DNA of 64,000 bases, taken from assembly GCA_021613535.1 (NCBI GenBank), contig CP075495.1:12772001-12836000 (forward strand). The letters are read 5' to 3'. The stretch's first letter is position 1; every line of letters begins with the position of its first letter. The translations under genes were made by a program, and so were the position numbers. The notes below the pieces were generated by a model, which worked only from the letters and a program-made list of their open reading frames with translations, was not told where the DNA came from and did no database searches. Source of the stretch: Adineta vaga. Its lineage: Eukaryota > Rotifera. Shown one piece after another: positions 50,523-63,369 of this stretch.

Positions 50523-51169
50523 ATGGCAGCACAAGTTCAAAAGCATATTCGTAATATTGAAGAAACACTGAAAGGATATTTGTATGAAGGTCCTCTCACT
50601 CCCTATTGGGGTTTAATTGAACAGAAAACCAAGGTCAAACGTGAACGTGTCGCGCTAGGTATACTTGGTTTCATTGCCATTTACTTGGTTCTTGGATGGG
50701 CAAAAGATTTTGTCTGTAATTTTATTGGTTTTATTTATCCGGCTTATGCCTCGTACGTAAAAAAACTGATATTGAATATAAAATAAAATAAAATTTGATC
50801 GTACATAGAGTTTTGGCTGTTGAATCATCAGTAACACATGATGATACTGAATGGCTAATCTATTGGATTGTTTATGCATCATTTGGCATTGTAGAATATG
50901 TTGGTTATACTTTTTTTCATTCGTTACCATTTTATTGGCTTGGTAAATGTCTATTTCTCATTTGGTTAATGGCTCCAGGAGAAAAAGGTGGTTCTCATTT
51001 TCTATATCATCGTTTCATACGTCCATTTGTATTAAAACATCATCCTGTCATTGACAAACATATACGAGATGGTATGATTAATACTATTTTACAAAAAAAA
51101 ATTACATAAATTCTTCTTCTTCTAGCTAAAGAACAAATCAATAAGTTTTCAAACAATGGTAATAAATAG
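50523..51169 (+). CDS. REEP5: REEP5/DP1-like ER membrane-shaping protein
   Basis: Three exons, 50523..50752, 50809..51071 and 51126..51169 (178 residues; human REEP5 is 189). It shows the TB2/DP1/HVA22 domain: hydrophobic hairpin RVALGILGFIAIYLVLGWA, NFIGFIYPAYASVLAVE, then DDTEWLIYWIVYASFG and LPFYWLGKCLFLIWLMAPG. REEP5-type proteins insert as wedges and curve tubular ER membranes. The upstream pyrimidine-rich TTTTCTCTAAAG acceptor-like site lies 10 bases before the ATG. An AATAAA occurs near 51470. Nothing is truncated. Confidence 0.93.
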
Positions 51170-52176
51170 AGCGATTGTTAAGAATTTTATTTACTCATGG
51201 TATATGGTAATGATGGTGATGGATAATCGACATACTTATTTTACATTTGCTTTTGTTCCTTATTTATAAACAAAAGTCTGTTTAAGTAGTATACATAAAA
51301 ATAGAAAAAAAATGATTGTTGTGTCTTTTTCTGATTTGGTTTTGTTCTCATTTTATTTTATCTCATTTAATAACTTCAAAGTTTTGTTTTCAATTTGACA
51401 ATTATTATCAATTATTTGAAATTTGCTGTTGTTTTGTAGACGAATTCATCAATGATTTTTGTATGTTTCAATAAAATTCATCTTACTGCAGTCATGTATA
51501 TAACATTCAGCTTTTAGTCATTAGTGACGTAGAAAAAAATTATATTTTATTGTTCTTTTGTGAAAGTGAAAGAATAAATGATTTTAGAATTATAGAAATA
51601 TCATTAAAGAAGAGTATATTTCAATATCCATTGACCAATGCGTATATCATTTCTGTTGTATTACTATTTCTATGAATAATATTCTCATGAAAACTATGAC
51701 ATGGAAGAAAAGTTACGTAGGATCTTTTTGCCTTCTATCAAACAATTTTATTATCTAAAAAAATATCACTTTAGAATTAATAACTCGCATTTGATCGATT
51801 CAATCAATAGGCACTTATTTTATGTAAACTAGTACCATCTATCGTAATATATTTGTTAATGAAATTTAAATGAAATAAATTGGGAATTTTTAGAAAATAT
51901 TTCATTTATTTTTATTAAAAAATATTTCTGAATGAAACTTTTTCTTTCGCTTGTCAAACCTCCACCATATGTTTCGATAAAGTAATATAGCGATGGTGTT
52001 TTGAAACAATAAAATTGATCATATCTCAGGCGCGGAAAAAAAAGGATATAGACATTGTATCTCAATCGATAAAGCGCCACCTGCTACATAAATGTAATTG
52101 TCATCATTGCTAATATTTGATTTTCAATATATTCCTTTAGATTATCCTAATTTCTGATAAGCAATCATCGAAAACA
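51170..52176. other. Intergenic region, REEP5-like / LUC7-like
   Basis: About 1 kb. The first 300 bases are probably the REEP5-like 3' UTR, with an AATAAA near 51470. The rest is AT-rich and without a supported gene; a 74-codon minus-strand stretch at 51856-52080 has no coding features. Confidence 0.45.
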
Positions 52177-54398
52177 ATGACTGCTCGCGATCAAATTCGT
52201 GCTATGTTGGATCAATTGATGGGAACAGATAATGGTATGTTTGAACAAACTCAGCGAACAATAATAGATTTATATGGAAAATAATATTCTGAGAATTGCT
52301 TTTCTATTAATATTATCATTGTCAGTATATGACGAGAAATCAAAGAATGTGTATTTTATTTAATCTGATTTTTAATCCGTTACATAAACTGTCTTTGAAC
52401 GGTATGTTTTTAGTTAATGTCATGATGGGTTTGATAAGCTGTGCGAGCAGCAGCAGCATCAGCACTTCGAAGTTAATTCTTGTGAGTATACGGATGATAA
52501 AATCGAGAAGTGGCTCCTCTGTGTGAGTAGAATATATTATCTATAACATTGAATTGATATCATCATTAACGATATCTTCATATTTATTGATTTAATATAT
52601 TTATTATGTTCATATTTTTTTGAGTTCGATAAAATTTTCTTCGTAGCAGAGAGGGTACGTATTCGAGGAGATCAAGTAAGTAAACAAACCAGTGGTTTTC
52701 TTTTAATCCGATCTCTAGATAATGAACAAATGTTAAGTTTTTTCGTTATTATTTTTATTTTCAATAACCTATTACAGGTACAGCAAAATCAACCATGTCG
52801 TTTGAAGATCGTCGAGTATGTCGACCATTTTTATTGAGTTGTTGTCCTCATGAAATTCTTTCTGGAACGGTATGAAATATTACTTTATATTTATATTCAC
52901 ATTCAAAGTGTTTTTTTTCTAGCGTGTGGATATGGGAGAATGTAACAAAATACATGAATATGCCTTACGTGCTGATTATGAACGTGCTGCAGCGAGTCGT
53001 AATTTATATTATGAAATGGATGTAAGCTTATTGATTGGAGAAAAAAAATCGTTTCTATAAATTTAGTTTTGTAGGCATTAGATGTTTTGAATAAATTCGT
53101 TGCTGAATGTGATCGTAAGACTGAACATGCAAAACGAAAACTTCAAGATACACAAGAAGAATTAGGCGAAGAAGCAGCGAGAAAAGTATAACTTCCTTTT
53201 TTGAATGATATGTATTTTAGAATTAAAAGCGACATATATATATATATATATTTAGATGAATTTAATACATGAACTTGGTGAACAAATTGGTACAAAATTA
53301 GCTAAAGCAGAAGAATTAGGTGCACAGGGCATGGTAGATGAATCGATGAAACTATTAGAAGAAGTTGAAGAATTACGAAAATTAAAAACAGATTCAGAAC
53401 AAGATTTTCGTTCAACAATGCCAGCATCAACTTATCAACAACAAAAATTACGTGTTTGTGAAGTATGTTCAGCTTATTTGGGTATACATGATAATGATCG
53501 TCGATTAGCGGATCATTTTGGTGGAAAATTACATTTGGGCTTTATACAAATACGTGAAAAACTTGATGATTTAAAAAAACGTGTCGGTGAATTGAATGAA
53601 AAACGTGACCTTGATAGAAAAAATCGTCAAAAGTAAATCTAAACGAAAAGAAATTTATGAATATATATATATATATATCAATATTAATCATTTAGTTCAC
53701 CTATACCATCATCGTCATCGTCGTCGAGACATGATCGTCGCAGCGGTTATCGTCCATCACCGAGAAGTCGAAGTCGTAGTCCATCGAAAAAAGTGTCTAC
53801 TAGAGATAAAGATAGACGACGATCACCTTCAAGGTAAAATAGATCTTTACAACATCATATTTACTTTATTTTTTGTTTTCAATATATTCTAGATCAGATC
53901 GTCGTTCATCTAAACATTCACGTAGCCATCGTTCTTCACGCTCACGTTCACGTTCACAAAGTCGACGACATAGTAAACGTTCACGTTCACGGTACGTATC
54001 AGTGTTACTTTCCAGTCAAAATCGAACGTAGCAGAAATGATCAAACTAAAGTCGAATTTTGAATAACTTTTGCTGAATATAAAATGTTATTTTTATTTAG
54101 TTCTGGTTCATCTCGTCGTCATCGTCGTTCACGTTCACGTACATCAGCATCTCGACATCATTATCGTCATCATCGGCGTGATTCTAAATCACCTGTACAT
54201 TCATCAACAAATTCTAAACCAAATGGTAGTGACGATTCTCAACGTAAAGATAAATCTAATGATAAAATACCATCTAGTCATGTGCATAAAGATGATAATG
54301 ATGATGATGATGAAGAAACAACACGTATTCTAGAAAATATTCAACGAAGTATGGTAGAAGGTCATACGAAGGAGCAATCAAACATACCGATGGAATAA
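52177..54398 (+). CDS. LUC7L2: LUC7-like U1 snRNP-associated splicing factor
   Basis: Exons include 52177..52234, 52778..52869, 52923..53021, a long exon from about 53256, and RS-rich exons to 54398. The start MTARDQIRAMLDQLMGTDN and FEDRRVCRPFLLSCCPHEIL show LUC7 zinc finger 1. A coiled coil follows, then zinc finger 2 in KLRVCEVCSAYLGIHDNDRR and LADHFGGKLHLGFIQIREKL. The C-terminus is Arg/Ser-rich (RSRSRSPSKK, SRSHRSSRSRSRSQS), then acidic. LUC7 proteins sit in U1 snRNP and influence 5' splice-site choice. The 543-bp first intron contains a 29-base exon-like segment, described separately. AATAAA at 54407 follows the stop. It is closest to LUC7L/LUC7L2; I cannot separate the two. Confidence 0.93.
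52647..52675 (+). other. Candidate 29-base poison microexon in LUC7-like intron 1
   Basis: The segment is bounded by TTTTCTTCGTAG and GTAAGTAAAC, both good splice signals. Inclusion would shift frame (29 bases) and lead to an early stop, while skipping keeps the LUC7 frame intact. Confidence 0.35.
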
Positions 54399-54711
54399 AT
54401 TTATTAAATAAATTAAAACAAAACTAATTTCATCTGTATATGTACCTTTCATATTTGTTTATTTCAATGTATGTATGTTATTGATATTTGTCTTTACAAG
54501 AAAAAAAAACAGGAGATGAATTCATGATGAGAAACAGAAAAAAAAAGAAAGAAAGAGTTTTTTCATACGAAATTTTTCTTTTAGATAAAATCTATCAAAA
54601 TAGAGTTCGATTTCGAATTTCGTCTTACTTGTTATTTAATTTCTTGGTTATTATTTTCTTTTATTCTAATTATTCTTGTTTGGTATCGGTACGGTCATAG
54701 TATTAGTCAAC

Positions 54712-55071
54712 AATTATCGAAAACAAGTAAGTCATTTTAATCGAATGGTTTAAGCTAGATGAGAACGAATGTTCTTGGGATCGAGATCGTGTTTCTGCAT
54801 TATTTTCATAATGAATTATGTAGAGTCGTATTTCTCGAAAAATTAAACCTATCGGATACCATTTCGAAATAACCGTCATCAATGATAATTTCGAAAATTT
54901 GACCCGAAACAATATTGAGAAAACAAAATTTTAATTAATTCAACATCTTCTCTTTTCTAGTCTCAAATAGTGAATTACACGGTCGATCACGATCGCATAA
55001 TTCATTGAATACATTAACAACTAATTCCATCGGTACCACCGCCGGTGTTCCTTCAAAGAAACTTGATTAAA
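54712..55071 (+). other. Candidate alternative 3' exons of LUC7-like gene
   Basis: Two exon-like pieces, about 54712..54737 and 54961..55071, are flanked by CGGTCATAG / GTAAGTC and TTCTCTTTTCTAG. They read in one frame as ISQQLSKTISNSELHGRSRS and on to VPSKKLD and a stop. The phase fits the donor at 53991 of an RS exon, so an alternative C-terminus is possible. It could also be part of an unrecognised small gene. Confidence 0.3.
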
Positions 55072-55091
55072 TAATGTACTGATTTTTCCAA

Positions 55092-57113
<2,022 letters not shown>

Positions 57114-57496
57114 AGAAATCATACTTTCTTCTTTTCTTTTTGTATATGAATTCTATCTTGTTTTTTGTCTATGTCTGTATGTATGTTGTCTTGTACATAA
57201 ATATGACATGATCAACCAGTCAGCCACACATCGACGATGTTATATTCTTCTCTCTTCTAGTTTATTGCACTATGGTTTTTCTCTTGAATGGTATGCGTCG
57301 TCAGTCTTTATATTAGATTCCCTATCTGTCGTACACTTCTTTTTTTCTTGTTTGTTTCTTTGTTTGTTTGTTTTAGAAATTGCATACACATTCATTGTTC
57401 TCAATAAAAAAATGATGAGAAAGATCGAACAAATGAAACATTGTCTGAAGAATAAAACTATACACATGTATGATATTTTGTCTTCTAGTTCTAGAT

Positions 57497-59106
57497 ATGT
57501 CGAATATTAAGAAATTCTTTTCGAAAATGAAAAGTGAAGTGAAATTTGCTAGAGCAGGTGATGGACATCGACTAAATGATCCGATACCGGCATCCACTCA
57601 ACGCAATACGACAGCACAAGCATGTCCACAAAGAAATTCACAACAAAATTCTGATCGTAGTGCAGCTGCTCGTGCTGCTGCAGAAGCTGCACAACAACGT
57701 TTTCAACATCAAACATCAACGCAACAGACCTCAAGTATGTCTATAAATCTCTAATGACAAGTTCTTGCTGAATTTTAATTCTCAATAATATCATATAAAA
57801 CTGTTAATGATTTGAATCAGGGAGAAGAAAAAACCATTTTGAAATCTTTTAGCTAGTCGTACAGCAGACAGTGTTCGTCGTCAAGCTCAACGTGAACTTG
57901 AACAAGAAAAAGCACTTGAAAATCAATTTCAACAAGCTTTAGAATTAAAAGAACATTATTTTGGCAATCGACAAGTATGTTTCTATTTCATTTCTTATTT
58001 TTCTACATATTGCTATTTACCTACAGATTAGTATTGAAAGTTCTCCTGTAGTTGATCATTCCAATTTTCTCTTTAAATGTCCAGATGTATTTGGTGAAGA
58101 AGTTAGTTTACCTTATAATGAATTACAACAACAAATAGAAGAAACTCTTCGATTACAACTTGATTCTGAACCTCTTGTTGCTGCTACACTTCTTTTCTTA
58201 ACAACTAATCAAAAAGAACAAGAAAAATTAAATACTGGCAAAGAAATCATCTGTAAATATTTCGATAATATAATTGCGAATCCTGATGAAGATAAATATC
58301 GTCGAATTCGATTACAAAATAAAGTTTATCTTGAAGTAACTGAACATTCTTTTTTACAAATTTTTCGATCAAATAATTCATGACTATTCGTTTAGAAAGT
58401 TGCACCATTAAAATATGCACTCGAATTTTTACAAGCTAGTGGTTTTTTCATATCTGATGATCAGGAATCAATTGTCTATCAAGATGGTTCCATTGAACCT
58501 TTACAATTAGCACAAGATACATTAATGAATGGTGAACCAATTCAAGTACAACTCGATCGAAATTTAAAACTTTTTCAACCAACAAAAGATCGACCATCGA
58601 TTCCGCCTGTTCAACTTTTCCCACAAGATCCATTATTTTATCAATCAACAGTTGGAGATGTTTTACGTGAAAAACAACGACAGAAAGATCTTGTTGAAAA
58701 AGAAGAAATGCTTCGAACCAAAGCAATGCGTGAACGTGATCAAAAATCGGAATCAAATGCTCAATATAAATATACAGTTCTTCGTATTCGAATGCCAAAT
58801 GAAATGATAATGCAAATGATTTTTCAAGCCAATGATTCTCTTTCATCATTGTTTGATTATTTACGTTCTTATTGTCTTGTACATGATTGGTTACCATTTT
58901 CATTACTATCCAATGCTGATCGACGAATTTATACTAGTCAAGATGAAAATGCTTTCACATTTAATCAATGTGGTCTTGTTCCAGCTGCTGTATTATCATT
59001 TCGATGGGATGAACAAGCTTTACGTGATGTACAAAAACAAACACCTAATTTTCCAGCTGATAATTTTATTAAACCCGAAATACTTGCAAATGCAAATCGA
59101 TTATGA
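57497..59106 (+). CDS. UBXN6: UBXN6 (UBXD1)-like p97 cofactor: PUB and UBX domains
   Basis: Four exons, 57497..57734, 57853..57974, 58027..58335 and 58396..59106 (459 residues). The N-terminus MSNIKKFFSKMKSEVKFARA matches the UBXN6 start. An Ala-rich helix is followed by a PUB domain (EEKYRKI-like DEDKYRRIRLQNKVYLEKVA; ALEFLQASGF). A long linker with MLRTKAMRERD precedes the UBX domain, YTVLRIRMPN to DWLPFSLL and CGLVPAAVLSFRWDE. UBXN6 binds p97/VCP and acts in endolysosomal sorting and protein quality control. An acceptor (TTTTGTCTTCTAG) lies 9 bases before the ATG. Only 160 bases separate its stop from the GLYCTK start on the same strand. Confidence 0.95.
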
Positions 59107-59266
59107 ACTGTATAACTAAAATATATCTATTTATTTTTTGTAATATTTTATGTTTGGTTTGCTTAACATCAGTTTTTGTCTTATATTTTCGCTCGAAGTT
59201 TATGCTATATGTAACTGTATGTATGTATTTCAGAAACAGCTGATTGAAAAAATATAGTTGATAAAA

Positions 59267-61844
59267 ATGAAATCAGATGTATTAAAGTTATTCCGTGCGG
59301 CTATTGGTGCTGTTGATCCATATCTATGTGTTAAACATCATCTTGTTTTTAATGCTCATCGTACAAATGATGAAAAGAAAGAATTACATATTGAAGACAA
59401 TGATGTCATACTTGATCATAATCTTTATATTGCAGCCTTTGGAAAAGCTGCGCTAGGTACATTAAACATAGAATTCTTGAACAAAATAATATATTTCATT
59501 TTTCTCTAAGGCATGTGTCGAGCTGTAAATGAACTGTATCATGAGCATATTATTAAAGGTATTGCTAGTATTCCTGTAGGTACTATTGAACAAGCTAAAA
59601 GGAAAGATGTTCATTTATATAAGTATCTGTGTATTTGAATAAAGTTGTTTTTAGAGATGGAATTTATCCATCATGGAATTGTTCATTTGATGTTTATGAA
59701 GGTGCACAAAATAATTTACCTGATCATGCTGCAATGACGACTGCTCAACGTATTCAAACAATGATTTCAAAGACAATGAAAGCCGATGACATTTTATTAG
59801 TGCTCATTTCAGGTAAAGTGACGTACACAAAAGAAAAACATTCGTCAAGATAAGAATACTGATGATATTTCGTTTTTATCCTTAATTTGTGTACAGAAAA
59901 GATTTTATCGACCAAACATCGGTCCGGGATTTTCTGAATAGTCATCAAAACGTCGTTGCATGTGTTCATTGTTGGATAACAGTTCAGCCAAATAATTGTC
60001 ATCATTTGTTGATGGTGATCGACTTTCTTTGCGTCGAATTACTGAATGTTCAGGATATAAACTAAAAGGACGTTTACGTATGAATATGCCTAAATTTGAT
60101 CCACGAAACAGTGGAATAGCATTGCGTGCATGAGCATCAATACGACGTTTTTCTAAATTGAATTGTTGTTCATCTACGAATGAAGTTGAACCTGCTGCTT
60201 GTTCAGTGTACATAACAAAACATAGAAGTAATAAACCTACAGTACAAAAACAGAAAGAAAATCGTCTAAATATTAATTAAGGTTATGTACCGATAATGCC
60301 GACGAATTGCATGAGAGAAACCATGATGAGATTCTTTAAGAAATATGACTAGATAAGAGCGTTGAAAGTATATCTATTTATATATGTGAGTTCTATATTT
60401 TAGTTTTATTATATATGTGTATGCTCTATTGAATTTTATCTCTTTTCTCTTCTTGTCTCTCTTTCTTTCTTCTTAGCCTTTTTTTCTTCAACAAAACTTA
60501 TCATGCAAGACATGACATAAGCGACATTAATGAAGATTTAAGAAAATTACATTGCATGAGATCTCTATGTTAAGTTGTTTGGAATTAGTAATATTTTGTG
60601 GAGGTGTACGTGCATGTATGTAGAGCAAATCGAAATAGAATGCGTGATTGAAAACATACTCGATATCTCTTAATGTTTTGAAAAAATAAACAAATTCAAA
60701 ATTGATTTAGGTGGTGGCTCCGCATTACTACCATTACCTATTGATATACTTTCACTAGAAGAAAAATATCAGATCATAAAATTATTACAAAGTAAAGGAG
60801 CAAATATTCAAGAATTGAATACAGTTCGGCAATCGATGAGTCAATTGAAAAACGGCGAACTTGCTCGAATAGCGAAATCAACAACTGTAAATAATGAATG
60901 TATTCTTTTTCTGTTACTTTACTTATTACTTTTATTTTTAATCTTAATCTAGATTATTTCATTCATCCTTTCTGATGTCATCGGTGACCCATTAGAATTT
61001 ATTGCGTCCGCACCAACATTCTACAGTGGCAATAAAAGTCATCAAACACTAGAGATTTTTAAGAACTATAATCTACTAGATTCTATTCCTACACAATTTA
61101 TTCAAAATTTAAAAGAACATGAAAATCAAAATGATAAACAAATGTTGTGAGTAGATCGTTTAAGTTGAATAAACATTCGAATGAAATATGACATCTTTTA
61201 TAAGATTTTCAACGAAACAAATTCATAATATTATCGTAGGTAGTAATCGTATTGCACTGGAAGCAGCTGCTCATTTATGTAAACAATCTAACATCTGCAT
61301 TCCATTCATAATGACCACTTGTTTACAAGGTGAAGCACGCGAAATAGGACGTCATCTGATTGAACTTATCACAACAGAACCATCGGAATTAATTTATACT
61401 AATGATATTGCTTGTTTCTTTACTGATAAATCTACATTTGAAAGATATCAAGTGTTCGTTAAAGAAAACAAACGTTATTGTTTATTATTAGGTGGTGAAA
61501 CGACAGTAGTCTTGAAAGATAATCCAGGAAAAGGTGGTCGATGTCAAGAACTTGCACTATCCGCTGCATTAACTATCGATAATCAAAATAAGAATATTTC
61601 AGTACTTTTATTAGCAGCTGGTACTGATGGTATCGATGGACCAACAGATGCTGCTGGTGCTTTTGCATTTACCGGTATGATTACTGATCAAAATGATATT
61701 CAACGAGCTCGTAATGCACTTGATAAACATGATGCATATACATATTTAAATGAAACAAACAATGGAGAAAATCTTTTTAAAATTGGACATACAAACACAA
61801 ATGTAATGGATATTATTCTAGTGCTTGTTGATAGAAAAGAATAA
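59267..61844 (+). CDS. GLYCTK: Glycerate kinase class II (GLYCTK)
   Basis: Six exons: 59267..59456, 59511..59622, 59655..59812, 60711..60886, 60953..61146, 61205..61844 (489 residues, phases consistent). N-terminal DUF4147/kinase part: AAFGKAALG, then ILLVLISGGGSALLPLPID and IQELNTVRQSMSQLKNGELA. The C-terminal MOFRL part has LLLGGETTVVLKD, GKGGRCQELALSAAL, AAGTDGIDGPTDAAGA and TNVMDIILV. The enzyme phosphorylates D-glycerate to 2-phosphoglycerate in serine and fructose breakdown. Intron 3 (59813..60710) is 898 bp, far larger than the others, and contains a divergent secreted-peptide gene. A GTATTTCAG acceptor lies about 35 bases before the ATG. AATAAA at 61859 follows the stop. Confidence 0.95.
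59905..60324 (-). CDS. Putative neuropeptide precursor nested in GLYCTK intron 3
   Basis: Two exons, 60291..60324 and 59905..60236, joined in phase by a 54-bp GT-AG intron (121 residues). A signal peptide (MVSLMQFVGIIGLLLLCFVM, ending near AAGS) starts it. Basic cleavage sites follow: KRR at 41-43, RKR at 65-67, RRK at 79-81 and RR at 106-107. The last 14 residues read FDDYSENPGPMFGR: a dibasic site before, and Gly-Arg at the very end, the classic signal for C-terminal amidation to -GPMF-amide. Other possible products are IDAHARNAIPLFRGSNLGIF and PFSLYPEHSVI. I do not recognise the family; FDDY recalls insect sulfakinins but the C-terminus does not. A TATA box (60374..60384) lies 50 bases upstream. 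Confidence 0.7.
60374..60384 (-). promoter_or_regulatory. TATA box of nested peptide gene
   Basis: TATATAAATAG on the minus strand, 50 bases before the peptide precursor's ATG, a fitting place for a TATA box with a short 5' UTR. Confidence 0.5.
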
Positions 61845-62198
61845 CGATTATCTTTTCAAATAAATTGCTACAGTTTCAAATTTATCTCCTGTATTATCAG
61901 TTATGACAGATTAATGCACTCAAGACTTTTGCTAACTCTTAACATCTGTTCGCGTTTTTTGTTCTTTCATTATGAATATTATTAGTTTTATTTTAATTAT
62001 TTCCTTTTCTCTATCTATTGTTTCTTTTTGACTTCTTCTGAGTAGAGAACGTGATATATCATCCTGTCAAATATACTCTATTACTTCCCTGATTAGTAAT
62101 AATGTCATGAGAAAAGAATACTTGAAAAAAACTAAAAATCAATCGAAAAAAGCGCAAATTTGTGTATAAAATCTATCTTAAATGTTTCATCATTTCGT
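61845..62198. other. Spacer between GLYCTK and small membrane protein gene
   Basis: About 350 bases: AATAAA at 61859..61864, then T-rich sequence. No other gene is seen. Confidence 0.5.
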
Positions 62199-62660
62199 AT
62201 GTTCAATGCATCTAATCCAACATCTCGTGATAATTCGTTTGTTCAATCATCAACCTCAGTATCAATCGAATATTTCGATGATCAAGATCTCTCCGCATTA
62301 CAATTTTGGATGCTCATAGGTACTTCTGACATCTTCTTTCAACGTTTTCATTTCAGTTGAACCTAATAGGAATTTTCGTATCTTTCTTAATTCTTATATT
62401 AATTGTTCTAAGTATAATTATATATTATGAATTATTTATTGAAAATAAAAATGAATTAACCGAAGAACATGCAACACGATTGAGAGATTTCAAAGTAAAA
62501 TAATATCCTATTGAAATAATATAACTTTGCTTGTCTTGATTTTCTAAAGGAAATGACTGGTCTTGAAATTGAATTAGAAGATATTCGATCCATTTTAATG
62601 AATGAATTTATTTTAGAAGCATGGAAACGTGAAAAACATAGACAAGAAAGACATATTTAA
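62199..62660 (+). CDS. Small single-pass membrane protein, unknown function
   Basis: Three exons, 62199..62319, 62370..62494 and 62550..62660 (118 residues), all phases consistent. An N-terminal polar segment (MFNASNPTSRDNSFVQSS) is followed by one strong membrane span, LIGIFVSFLILILIVLSIII, at about residues 39-59. A charged helical C-terminus follows (ELTEEHATRLRDFKEMTGLE; ILEAWKREKHRQERHI). I recognise no family. The short length, single span and two well-formed introns support a real gene. Topology is probably N-out, from the basic C-terminal side, but not certain. It lies between GLYCTK and the convergent ephrin gene, 55 bases from the latter's stop. Confidence 0.55.
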
Positions 62661-62715
62661 ATAATAACCGGAATAAGATATTCACTCAGTGGCTGGGTGT
62701 TTCTTTTGTTGTCTA

Positions 62716-63369
62716 CTACCAAGACAAATATATAAACATAGAATATAAGATCAAGAAAACAAATGAACAAGATAATTTTGTACTCATCGATGACAGCCAT
62801 TGATTATTGGTTTGATTCGATAGTTGTTTTTGTAATTTCATACTACGATATTGATAATTGTCATTTTTTGAATAACGTCGATAATATTTTTGTACATCGA
62901 TAATTAATCGAAAATTTTTTGTACGACATAAACCATCGAATTTTTGATTAATACCTGTTTGTTGTCCATTTGATGTTGAAATAAAATAATACGAATGTCC
63001 ATCGAGAAATTCCGGCATATTTGGATATGGTAAATATTTTGAAATCGATAATGTATATATCATACGTTTCGAACTATGAGGTTGATCACAACGAATCAAT
63101 GGTTGATATTTTTCTGTAAAACATAAATTATAATCGATTTCTGAAACTAAATATAATGTATTATATTCAACGGATGATGAAGGATGATTTGAATGTGGAC
63201 AAAGAAAATCAATTGTATCACCAAGACGAACATTAAATACCGATGATTTAGATTGAAAGAATGTATTTGAAGAATTCCATTCAATTTGATAGTTTTGTCG
63301 ACGACGAATTTGACAAGATGATAGATGAACAATATTTAAGATGAAATAAATAACGATTAAATATAACAT
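62716..63369 (-). CDS. Ephrin, GPI-anchored Eph receptor ligand
   Basis: A single exon of 217 residues. A signal peptide (MLYLIVIYFILNIVHLSSC) precedes the receptor-binding domain: IEWNSSNTFF, VRLGDTIDFLCP, LYLVSEIDYNLCF, then LIRCDQP and SYYFISTSNGQQTGINQKFD, then GLCRTKNFRLIIDV. The conserved cysteines and the YYFISTSNG strand identify the family. The C-terminus ends in a hydrophobic stretch (CSFVFLILYSMFIYLSW) without a cytoplasmic tail, so it is probably GPI-anchored (ephrin-A-like in anchoring; this says nothing on orthology). Ephrins signal at cell contacts in axon guidance and tissue boundaries. Being intronless is unusual for this window. Confidence 0.9.
   Translation of the reverse strand: MLYLIVIYFILNIVHLSSCQIRRRQNYQIEWNSSNTFFQSKSSVFNVRLGDTIDFLCPHSNHPSSSVEYNTLYLVSEIDYNLCFTEKYQPLIRCDQPHSSKRMIYTLSISKYLPYPNMPEFLDGHSYYFISTSNGQQTGINQKFDGLCRTKNFRLIIDVQKYYRRYSKNDNYQYRSMKLQKQLSNQTNNQWLSSMSTKLSCSFVFLILYSMFIYLSW

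Noticed and set aside
60300-60384. FDDY peptide as a true sulfakinin/CCK orthologue
   Set aside because: Only the N-terminal FDDY agrees; the receptor-critical HMRF-amide-like end is absent, so no family name is given.
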